The notes beneath the pieces are model-generated. The model did no database searches. It was not told the DNA's origin and worked only from the letters and a program-made list of their open reading frames with translations. From Lunularia cruciata (lineage: Eukaryota > Streptophyta > Marchantiopsida > Lunulariales > Lunulariaceae), in the NCBI GenBank assembly GCA_948567375.1, contig OX419762.1, forward strand, positions 36,313,034-36,377,033: a DNA stretch of 64,000 bases. Direction: 5' to 3'. The position numbers and the translations under genes were made by a program. Positions within the stretch are counted from its first letter, which is position 1; each line of letters opens with the position of its first letter. Shown here in pieces: positions 54,452 to 64,000 of the stretch.

Positions 54452-55480
54452 ATGGAAGGATTGCGAAGAAGAAAACGGATGGTAAAAGCTGTGGAGAGAT
54501 GTATACCATTGTGGGAGTCCGCAACAGTTGCAGAATCAAGGGACCGAGAGTTGCAATTAAGAGTAGGGAGTTTGCTGAAGACGGTAGCCACGAAATATGA
54601 GGTTTATGATGTCATGATGGCCGATGAGATTCTTCTGGATCATTTCTTGTACTGTACAGGATACAAGACATCATTCTTTCGTGGTGAGTCTAGCAACGGT
54701 TATATGCATGATCGTTGATAAGAAGACAAGAGAATCAAACCAGAACCACCAGATGGATACCAAGGATTGGTTTAGACTAGACTTTGAAAACCTTGGTTAG
54801 ATTTCTGAAGGATGATACAGAAGCAGACGTACAGTTGGTTGCGAATCGACTGTTGGTAATTCTGATCAATAGTGAGGAGATTCACGACGTCATTGCCGCA
54901 GAGGCCAATATAATAGGGCCTCTTGTAAGGCTTGTAAAGAAAGATGCAGTGCCATCCGCTTTGGTCCCGGTAGCTTGGTTAGTGCGCAGTGCTTGCTCGA
55001 AGAGGGAGAATGGAGCAACCTCGGCTTGTGAAACTCAATTTGGCAATTATTCTCGGTTGCTTTACTGGAGAGTGAAGCAGCACTTGCGTTGGGGAATTCT
55101 TTTTTGGGGAAAGAGAACCGGAAGGGTTGAACTCATCGATGCTGTTGGACCAGAGGGTTGGGTACCGGTGTGGACTGGAGTCTGTTTCATTTCAAGGCTA
55201 GAATTTTGAAAATGCCCTCATCATGTTGAAAGAGCGTGTACCAGGTGGATTGCGGATGCAAGTAGCAAGGTGCTTAGCCAGTATTCTCATTTACAGTGCA
55301 GACCATGCATTTTTTGCGGACTTCTGTGACGGCTGACAGGTTTTGATCCAGTTGTTGCAGGGGCAAGCCGGAACTCCACCTCTCTGTATGATGATTTGGT
55401 TAGGTTTTGGGTCATGGTGAGTTTGACTCTCATTGATCCAGAACAAGCGGATAAGATGCATCTCACTAAACATGTTATCA
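54452..55480 (+). pseudogene. Armadillo-repeat gene relic
   Basis: Helical repeat fragments in several frames: 54452-54718 (LQLRVGSLLKTVATKYEVY), 54784-55030 (KTLVRFLKDDTEADVQLVAN, NIIGPLVRLVKKD) and 55208-55330 (ENALIMLKERVPGGLRMQVA, then RCLASILIYSADHAFFADF, stop, QVLIQLLQGQAG). The spacing and the pattern of LxxLL with VAxxLxxI fit ARM repeats as found in plant U-box/ARM and related proteins. Several stops and frameshifts make it a pseudogene. It could be the C-terminal half of the U-box-type gene just upstream; no intact splice chain links them. Confidence 0.5.
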
Positions 55481-56039
55481 GCGAGAAGTTACGGTGAAAT
55501 GTATGTGAAATTGTTTGAACAACCACTCCTGGATTGTGACCAAGCGATCCAATTCTCAACGTCAGTGAAAACTTGATCAGATGGCACTACAGGTGAGAAT
55601 ATAATGACATAATCTCATATTGTAGGTCAATCACAAGTGAGTTGTGTCATCCCAGATCTAGGTTCAACTCAAATGCACACCGGTAGTACTTAATTCCAAT
55701 TCAAAAAGCTTCAACTTTGAGTCAACGTATCCGGGTCCGCGTTACCATCACCGTCCAAACGTATACCTCAGGTTTAATAGATCGTATAGTAGCAATCTCA
55801 GCTTCATGTCCGCAACCTCAACTCCGTAATGGACAAAGTTGTGTCACTTTGCGTCCTCTTGCGCATGGATGGCACCTATCAGCTATGGATTTATGACGAG
55901 AGAAATCTTCCAGTCCATGCCACTGAAGCCAAATATGCTTCCTATGTGCAGGAAGCCTGCTGACTTCAAAGAGCCACTTATCTGTCCACTTAGACACCTA
56001 AGGAATCATCCACATAGAAATCTAATGTCTATTTGTTGC
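55481..56039. other. No gene recognised
   Basis: May include further decayed ARM sequence up to about 55.6 kb; the remainder shows nothing identifiable. Confidence 0.3.
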
Positions 56040-56285
56040 CATTCTTGATTCGCTCGCAGCCGTAGAGCTTCATCAGGGAACAGTTAGGGGACAAAGCGGG
56101 GGCACTGGAAGATCTCAATGGTGCTATACAACACGACATCATGAGCCCATTTTATTCGTAGGAAAGGGAACCTTGAAGAGATTCGTGGAAGACTATGCCC
56201 GAGCACTGGCAGATGTGAATGGAAGTTTAAGACTTAGTTTAGAACGAGTACGAAGTGTTGGAACACAGATGGTAACTTGAATTGC
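56040..56285 (+). pseudogene. TPR-type repeat relic
   Basis: The translation shows two tandem TPR-like units, REQLGDKAGALEDLNGAIQ and FVEDYARALADVNGSLRL, with the usual A/G-A-L-x-D-L pattern, separated by a frameshift and stop. DNA similarity to 48.08-48.29 kb shows both derive from one gene family. No start, and the ends are not definable. Confidence 0.6.
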
Positions 56286-57822
56286 TTATAGCCTCATAGG
56301 AGATGACGATGGAGCAAGTTTTGATGCAGAACACGCCATCATGGTGAAATCTGTGAGAGCTTACCAACATCTCTAGGGAGTCGTATCGTGGGGTTATGTC
56401 TGTGTCATTCTTGGAATTGAACCCTTAAAGCCACCTAGCAGTCCAGGTAAAGTTATCCATGTTCAAACTTTCAAGTATGGTACGAATTTCTGCTCTACAC
56501 TAATTTGTTTAAAATTAACGGACTAAATTGCTCGCCAATTGTTGCAATTGGGTCGTAGCTGGAATGATTCAATCTATGGTCAACTTGACATTCACAGCAA
56601 CTTGACAATGTAAAAACTAAGTATAGGAGATCCTATGCTAAAAAAAGCTATAGCTATACGCATACTTTTATGAATGTCATCAAGTTCATAATCTTCTCAA
56701 ATTGGGGTAGGAAGAATCTTGAAAACTTGTACAGAAGCATGAGAATCTAACTCGAACTTTGGGGATACAATCTGGGTTCTATCACGGATTTCAGTGAGAA
56801 TTTTTGTAGAGAAGAGACTCCACACCTAAAATCGGTGACTAGTTTGGGTGAAATCTGGATTCCATTCTGATGATCAAGGGCGAACTACTGATTCCAGCTA
56901 GAAAGTTTCACATTATTGCTATATTGACATTGTGGAATAGATTCAAGCAAAATCAGACTCGCACTCGTATGTTTAAAGTAGTTCTTCAATAAAAACATCT
57001 AGTGACGAGATAATCGAAGGTAACATAAACTAAAAACGAGATCGAGTAGAGATGTGATGGAGATGTACATTTCTTGCGCGATTATATAAAAAATGAAGAG
57101 ATAACACCGTCCTCGCATCAACACCAACAAAAAACAAAACTCTATTTATTTCGGCGGTCTACTATCATTTTAGTATACATACGGTCTTCAAAGTTTGGAT
57201 AATTTCCCAGGATTGAGTTTAAAGCTCCAATTTGGTCCGAGCTCCCGAGAAACTACAGCGGAGGTTTCCAAAATTCATTATCAACTCGAAATTTTGAGAG
57301 CTAAGCTCATACATTTTACAAAATACTCATTTACTTCTCTATTTAAAGAAAGGAACTGATATCTACACACCCATTTACTATATTTCCACACTTTCACCGC
57401 CAATAATTCTGAGTCTGCCGTCAAGTTGGAGAGTTCTAAATTAGCATACTATTCAACTAACTTTTTTTTTCTTCTGATTTCCACATCTCTCCCAAATTTG
57501 GGGACACAGGTTGTCTATTATGAAATCACAACAAATAAAACTAGGCTTTAGTTTCCAAATGACCACTCTGCAACCATTGAAACGTCAAAAAGGAGCATTA
57601 TCTCATGCAACCACAGAGTGTAGTTTAGTCTGATGTACTTGACCCAAGTCTATCTAGCTATAAAACAAAGAGTAGATTAGCAAAGTTAGTAAGTCAAATA
57701 GTTCTACCTAACATGAAACCTGATAGTGAAGGCAGCAGTGCCACAAACAGGACTTTACTGAATGTATAGAAAAGAAGAAAAGCAAGATTAGAGTGTCGAA
57801 TTGCAGTACCTGATTCTGGAAA
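56286..57822. other. Intergenic, nothing recognised
   Basis: Perhaps 50-100 bp more of TPR relic at the start, then AT-rich sequence with no supported feature. Confidence 0.35.
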
Positions 57823-58800
57823 GTGCAAGCAGGACAAAAAAAATCTGGCAATGAGTGGTTCAAGACCCTTACAATGTGCCTTGAGCCTCACCTTATGGTC
57901 AATGCTTATTCCACATCATCAAGAAAGGTCAAATGTTACATTCTTCTAGTGGCCACTTCATCATCACTCCTCACTACAATCAAAAACCAACTCATTGCCA
58001 CCTTTGAGATCAAAGAACTTGGTCTTGTATGCAACATAGCCATAACACAAACCAACTATCTCAAATGTTATCTTGTTCTATCTTGGGTGATCCTTGCCAA
58101 AGAGAATCCAATTTGCACACCCCTTGTCCCATGAATGTAGCTCATAATTACCAACAACTAGGAAGCAAAAATAGTGAACCCATTTAGGCAACACCTTGGC
58201 AAATCGAACTATGTTTCCATATGCAAATGATCTGATCTTGCTTGTAGACTCTCTCTCTTATTGCTCAACACTCATCTCACCCAATTGATAAACATTGGGG
58301 AATACTCAAATACATCTATTGCTACATTGTTGGCACTATCAATTACTACATTGTTCTACCTGATATCTATTAGTGAACTCACACTAATCACATAATTTGA
58401 TGTTGATGGGGAAAACCAACACTCAATGTCAAAATCCTATACAAGAGTAAGTTTATTGCTAAATGATACCATCATTGTTTGGTCATCAAAGAAATATGCG
58501 ATGATTGCACTCTCAACCATGGAAGTAGAGTATTATGCTCTTGCACAGTAGGCCATGAAGCAACATGGGTGCAAAATATCCTCATCTCTATGAGCACCTT
58601 CAAAGGTCCTATTGTTATCTGTGCTAAAAGCTATAGTGCCATCACCATTGTCTCCAACACCAACATCGCTGCCTTGACCAAGATGAAACATATCGACATT
58701 TGGCATCACTACATCAAAGATATTGTCACAAAGTGCCTCACTTCCTATGTTCTCATTCCCATAGTTGACAATATAGCCAATGCACTAACCTAGGTACTTG
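57823..58800 (+). pseudogene. Ty1/copia reverse transcriptase and RNase H relic
   Basis: 57.9-58.13 kb encodes the end of a copia RT (IKNQLIATFEIKELGLV, then QTNYLKC and PICTPLVP). 58.38-58.8 kb encodes RNase H, with VWSSKKYAMIALSTMEVEYY (the usual WSSKKQ..VALSS.EAEY block) and then, in another frame, MKHIDIWHHYIKDIV (the usual KHIDIRHHFIR block). Frames change and stops occur. No LTRs were identified. Confidence 0.75.
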
Positions 58801-59423
58801 TTGGATTGTACATCCCTCCTCTACAAGTGCATTGGCCTTTTCTCCCTTGCATCATTGTGACATTTTTCCAATTCCCCTCTCTTAGTGGTAATCAATTCTT
58901 GAATCTATATTTAATATGTTTGTAGTAGCAAAGACTTCCTTACCAAAAACTACAACATTACCTCATGCTTGTGACCCATCCATTGATTTACAACTCTCTA
59001 TATTGTCACCAACATCGGACTCCTTAATGCATTCATACTCATTCTTGCTTCTTCATCATTGGATAATTTTGAAAACTCTTGTCAAAAGTGGACCCAACAA
59101 ATGGAGTATTAAAGATTCTCTGGCTAGCGATTGACTTAAATCTCTCAAGCTCCATATGTTGATTCCAAGTCATAATCAAGAGAGGTCAAAGCGGGGAGGT
59201 CCATTTTAGGACTCAAACTTTTCTCCTTTTTTGCAGGCTTTTGACAAATTGTATCAAGTAGACTTCATCATAATGAGGCTAAAGGAAGTGATTCATAGTT
59301 AAGCTCATCATTTTTGTAGCCATTTTCCAAGGAGTAACTTACTCTTCGGTACATATCTGAAGATGGGAAAGATCTTCTACATCAATCACAAGATTCACAA
59401 TAGTAGATCTTTTTGTTAGATGA
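58801..59423. other. No gene recognised
   Basis: The expected 3' LTR of the copia relic should lie here but could not be delimited. Confidence 0.3.
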
Positions 59424-60185
59424 TGTGACAACCCAGCAAATATCACTTTTGCGGTAATCGGGTAAGCAAAGTTCGTTCCCATAGAGATACGAGTCAGAAA
59501 TGTCTAAATACAAAGCAAAGTAACAATTTCAGTTCTTCTTGGTTGCGTCTTTAATCTCTCAGGTAGAAACCACACCCAAAAGAGTGTAACAAGCCCTGAC
59601 TTGCAATCTTGTCACAAGTTAGCACTCCGTAATCACAACTCCATCAAATCATTCCAAACAATCTTGATTATGATGATTCAGGCTCTCCCGGAAATGGCAC
59701 TTCACTACAAAACAACTTTGCCTCAAAATTGTGTTTTACCCCTCCACTAAAGGCACAACTTCCTTGATCAAAATTGCTTCACATCAACTTTGTGCTGCAC
59801 TCACAGCTGTAGAATACTACCAACACTACAATTCCTCTCAGATCTGTCAAGGTATTGCTCCGATTGCACTTCACTCAGGATCAGACACACAGAGTAAAGA
59901 TCAAGGCTGCGGAATCCAACATCCAACAAGCACACTAACTTGCACTTCAAATTTCTCCACAACTCACAAACACAAACACAAAGTTGATACTTGAAATCAA
60001 GCTCAAGCAACGAGCACTGCTTCACAACACTTTGCATTATCTATTCTAAAAAATAATGAGCATTGAACAACATAAGACTGCGAATGCTTCCCTTAAATAT
60101 TGAAGCAAATGGCAATTCTAACAAAAATACCATTTCCTAACAACTCTACAAAATTGCAAAATTAAAATGACAATGCATCTCTTCA
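59424..60185 (-). mobile_element. Putative LTR of a minus-strand retroelement
   Basis: Read on the minus strand, a purine-rich tract (GAGATAGGAAGGGGCAGATA, complement of 60186-60205) is followed by TGAAGAGATGC. A TATA-like CAATATTTAAGG lies near 60100. The sequence could end GGGTTGTCACA at 59424, giving about 762 bp with TG...CA ends. It lies just downstream of the minus-strand coiled-coil ORF, the normal place of a 3' LTR. No second copy is in the window, so both borders are provisional. Confidence 0.3.
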
Positions 60186-60215
60186 TATCTGCCCCTTCCT
60201 ATCTCAAATTTGTTA

Positions 60216-62492
60216 CTATTCTGATCTGATGTCTACTTCGTCATTGGCTTTCAAACCCAATCCCGAAGTAACCTCACTTACTACTCTATCTTCGGGTCTC
60301 ATAACTTCTAACTCTTCTATCAATTCTAGTACTTCTTCACTCGGATCTACAATTGAGGTCTTGGGTAACCTTTCTACTACTTTATCTTCCGACCCACTCC
60401 TCTCTAAAGTGTCAAATGTCAAATCCAAAGACACCTGCACTCCTACTTCTCTTACTTTGGATCTTCGTACTTCTTCTACCTCACTACGAAGTTTAGCTAA
60501 CTTTGTCCTAATAAGTTTTAGTCTGAGACACACATTGTTCCCCACCTCTAACATCTTCCTATCTACACAATCTCACAGCCGGATTAAGAGATTATTTAAC
60601 TCGGTATCCTTTGCCTTCCTCTTCCGCGTTTCCTGCACTAGCAACTTTAGCTCATGCAACCTTGCTTCTTTGAGTTTACATTCCACTTCTGTACTCAGCA
60701 TGGCCTTAATTTCATTGACGACACCTTCATTCTACTTCACTAGTTTCTTCCATCACTGTAAACTTCTCCTTCTTCCTCTCTTCTTCCAATTGACTACGAT
60801 ACATCTGAAGCTCATCTTCAAATTCAGCTTTTAATGCTTCCTTCTCCTTCCGATGTATTGAGAGTTGTTCCTCTGCCTCTCGCATCAACCCTCTCAATTG
60901 ATCTTCTTCCCTACTATGCTCCATCAACTCTCGCTGCCAGGCCTGATCTTTCTCCACTGCCCTCTTCTTAAGGCTCTCCAACACTTGCTCCATCACCGTA
61001 GCAATTGCCTTGGAGTGTATCAACTCGACACGCACCGCTGCAAGTTCTCCTTTCAATCCCATAGTCATTGCAATCATCTCCTTCATTTCCTCACGATTTT
61101 TGACTAACTCTTCCCTTGTCACCTCAAAGTGCTTACTCCAAAGAACCTCCTCAACCCAAAGTTCTTCAACCTCTATCTCCACTCTTGTCAGCTTACTTTG
61201 TAACAACGAGGTTTTGGCACTCCAGGCTTTTACCACCGCTAATTCATCTGGTACATTGGGCTTGGCACTTATCATCTCCATCTTCTTCTACTGCAACATT
61301 GCCAAAAATGGGCATACTACCTTGGACAAATAGTCCACTCCTTCACACCTTGCATCCTTGGCTCGGACATTGGGTTCAGACTCTTCTATATTTGGTACCT
61401 TGCTCCAAAGTCAAGATCTTTGCACCTTCAAAGTTTCCTCCTCAGAACTTTCTCCCTCTATCTGAGTAAGGTTACTGGGACCCACCGCCAATACACTCAG
61501 GACATCGTCATGCTTGGCAGCTTGATGTTGTGCTTTGCCTTCTTCTCCCTCTTCTTCTCACTGCACCGTTCCATCATGGAAACTTTGGGACTCGGCTTTC
61601 CGACCTCTTTCATCGGCTGTATCACTTGCTGAACCTCCACCTTGCCTTTGCTGCCACTACTTGATTCTTTGCTTCATAGCGTAAACTCCTCTTCTTTGCC
61701 TGACACTCCTCCCTTTGATCCGGTTTCTCCTTTAGATTCTTTTTCTTCCTCCTGCACAACTTCCTTTGACTTCACTATCACCGCCATCGGGTTAAGCCTT
61801 AGAACTTTTTGGGGTTGTACTGTCACAACACGACTCTCAAGCTTGGCCCTCTTTTGCGCCCTTGGAAGTTCAATTGCTATGATCTTTTCTCTCCCACTCT
61901 CTTTGTAGTACCTATCCCCTACTTGCACTCTCTTTATATAGTATTGCTCATTTGCATTGGCTTCCTTGCGCAAATCTGGATGAAAGTGCGACCGCATTCA
62001 ACTTCGCTCTTCCAAAGTCAGTAAGTTCAACCCAAAAGAAAAGTGTGCTGCAAATGGCACAAAATAGTGTGGTGGCATATCCATTCTCCATCTTGAAATC
62101 ATCTGCCCCACTCTCTGATGCAAGCATTTTGCCCAATCTATTGCCTCTCTCGCAAACATTTGGTGAAAGAACACCGCCTGTTGCATAGTAACATAGGTGG
62201 TTTTCTCTGGTTTGAACATGGCCATCATTGCGCTTACAATTCCTCTCCGCTTAGGGTCTTTATAACTATCCACCTCATACCCATTCTTAGTGCGGGGTCG
62301 ATTGAACGGCTTCCTAACTTTGGCAGTCTCTTCTGAAGCATCACACTTCCGATAGAAAGTGGCACCTCCTACCTCTTCGCCTTCCCTTCCCAACACTACT
62401 CTCCAATCCACCTCCATCCATCGAGAAAGATTCCCTCTCTTCCCCTCATGCTTCGGCCCATCCTTGCAATTGCTTGCTGCAATTTCTACCAT
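60216..62492 (-). pseudogene. Coiled-coil ORF, probably retroelement-encoded, broken
   Basis: Minus-strand coding remains. 62492-61674 is a single reading frame with one TGA at 61998-62000 (basic region; WRVVLGREGEEVGG, REAIDWAKCLHQRV, then KRVQVGDRYYKES). After stops and a frameshift, 61281-60727 is strongly coiled-coil (LVKNREEMKEMIAM, LRGLMREAEEQL, YRSQLEEERKKEK). 60554-60216 is an acidic tail (EEVLELIEELEVMRPEDR) ending just before the purine tract of the putative LTR. I do not recognise the family. The position before a possible polypurine tract suggests a gag-like or accessory ORF of a non-autonomous element; a captured host gene is the alternative. Confidence 0.4.
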
Positions 62493-64000
62493 GAAACCTG
62501 GAAAACTGAAATTCTAGTTCTAGGCCACGAACGTGATACAAAGTCTCGTCAAGACTTCAATCCACGCTATTACTTCTAAACAAAAAATCACAAGCACTCT
62601 CACCGCACTCTGCTTGCTCACTTTTGGTGCCATCGTGTGCTTCCTCACTTTTCTCTTGTGGAAGATCGTCCCCGAAATCCTAACCCACTCCTCTTCCTAC
62701 GGATTTGCAATTTGCATTACTTTGGGTTGACACTGAATAGGCACCGGGTAGCAATAGGACATTGCTCCTTCTTCTTGCGCATTGTGTAATTTTATAGTCT
62801 TGCGCCAATTAGTCACTCTTCAGTCGCTCCTCCTCTCAAATTGCTGATTTGGTGAAGTTGCCGCTTGTCACTATCAAGAAGTTCTTGATCCCGAGGTCAT
62901 TTCTTTCTTCCCTCGTACTTTCTTGATTGCGCCAACTCCGAAGAAGTTTGTTACAGGTTTTTTGGATCCGCTCGTGCTGCCTGATACAAAGTCTCTCTCT
63001 CCGTCTTTGTCTTTGGGTTCTTCTCCACGTCTTGACCCAAAGTTGACTTTGGGTTGTATGTTGATAGGGCAAGTCCGAGTACTTTGCCTTATGACCCAAA
63101 GCCATGTTACCTCAGGTTTCATCCCGAAGACTCTTTTCTTCACCTTCTTTGGTCATACATGCGCAATCCAACTTCTCTATACACTTCTTCTTCTTTATTT
63201 TGAAAAAGCCAAAAAATGTGGGTACCAAAGGAGAAAAACTTGCAATTAGGAATTTGAAAGAGAAATGAGAATTTGAATCTAGCTATATGATGGAGCAGAA
63301 ATCATTCATCAATTTGCTCAGGAAAAACATACATAAAAATTAGACCAAATTTCATATGGTTTGGCCAACATTTGCATATGTCCACAACTGCATAGAATTT
63401 TACTTTTACTCTTGAACTATTAATCAAGAATTCTAAAACAAGATCTCTGAAAGTCATACTGACTACCAACACTTACATTATTTATACACTTGCACTTAGA
63501 GACACTATTTATTTTTAGAACATATGGTGTAGATTGATCTTGTATCTAGATCTTTGATTGTATGGTACCAATTGACACATGTCACCTCACTCAGTTCCAC
63601 AAGTGTGAGCCATGTGAGTAGCCTTCCCACAAGGTCTTGTGGTCTTTCCACATGTCCCATACTTGTAGGTCTTGGTTCCACGCTCACAATCCTGATGCCC
63701 ATAGCTCCCATAGCCTACCCTCAACTCTTGCAGTAGAATCCCATAGCTTCCATAAGACTCATTTGTCTTGAACTTCAAGGGATTGGAACTTCTTTTTTAG
63801 AGCTCCATTTTCCTTGATCTTGGTGTCTATAGAAAGTCCCTAAGAAGACACTTTTCAAAAAAATAAGACATATCTCATTTGCATCTTTATTCACAAAGAT
63901 ATGGGTCCTAATGTGAACTATCTTTTTGTTCACACCCATAAATAGAATCCTGTAATGTGAAGATCGGTCCCGTACTTACAATTCTACACTCACGTAGAAG
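62493..64000. other. Unassigned right end
   Basis: A minus-strand open stretch at 62874-63143 (KVNFGSRRGEEPKDKDGE, Lys/Gly-rich) may be the upstream part of the coiled-coil element. Otherwise only short ORFs without domains up to the window edge. Confidence 0.3.

Noticed and set aside
60229-60834. 201-codon Ser/Thr/Leu-rich plus-strand ORF
   Set aside because: It is the antisense of the acidic coiled-coil coding series on the minus strand, which has the more protein-like composition.

Overview
This is nuclear DNA of a land plant, and a moss is the most plausible source. The signs are multi-exon genes with short GT-AG introns, a plant-type guanosine deaminase, a DUF4378 (LONGIFOLIA/TRM-like) gene, decayed U-box/ARM/TPR genes, and dense AT-rich Ty3/gypsy debris. 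One relic has a reverse transcriptase of the type I associate with Tcn1-like chromoviruses, described from fungi, mosses and Selaginella. The species cannot be fixed from the sequence alone. Nothing here is bacterial: there are no operons, CRISPR arrays or ribosome binding sites.

Layout. 1-10.3 kb is transposon graveyard: facing gypsy relics, an intact 740-bp solo LTR (called LTR-B here) with a perfect target duplication, a 5'-truncated LTR-B, and an inverted Tcn1-like gypsy relic. 11.3-15.2 kb holds guanosine deaminase copy 1 (four exons, 181 aa). 15.6-23.0 kb is a decayed gypsy chromovirus (LTR-A family). Its integrase is split by a reversed solo LTR-A that itself contains an LTR-B, and a second LTR-B in the opposite orientation sits further along. 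24.4-26.7 kb carries a small ORF, a non-LTR-retrotransposon-like fragment and short tandem repeats. 28.4-32.1 kb holds deaminase copy 2, a direct-orientation segmental duplicate that keeps the large (about 2.35 kb) last intron.

32-41 kb is mostly unassigned, with a MULE transposase relic on the minus strand broken by another LTR-B. 42.2-46.4 kb is the best long gene, encoding a DUF4378 protein of about 1229 aa. 48-56.3 kb holds broken pieces of U-box, ARM and TPR genes. 57.8-58.8 kb is a Ty1/copia relic. 59.4-62.5 kb looks like the 3' end of a minus-strand retroelement with a coiled-coil ORF.

Only three genes look functional: two guanosine deaminases (purine salvage and catabolism) and the DUF4378 protein (probable cytoskeleton or cell-shape role). 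The rest is mobile DNA or gene remains. The most useful observations are the C-terminal replacement in deaminase copy 1, the dated stack of LTR insertions, heat-shock-element-like arrays in LTR-A, a terminal duplication that makes two size classes of LTR-B, a candidate precursor-like foldback beside deaminase copy 1, and a five-base tandem splice acceptor at the start of the DUF4378 gene. I saw no clear new biological system.
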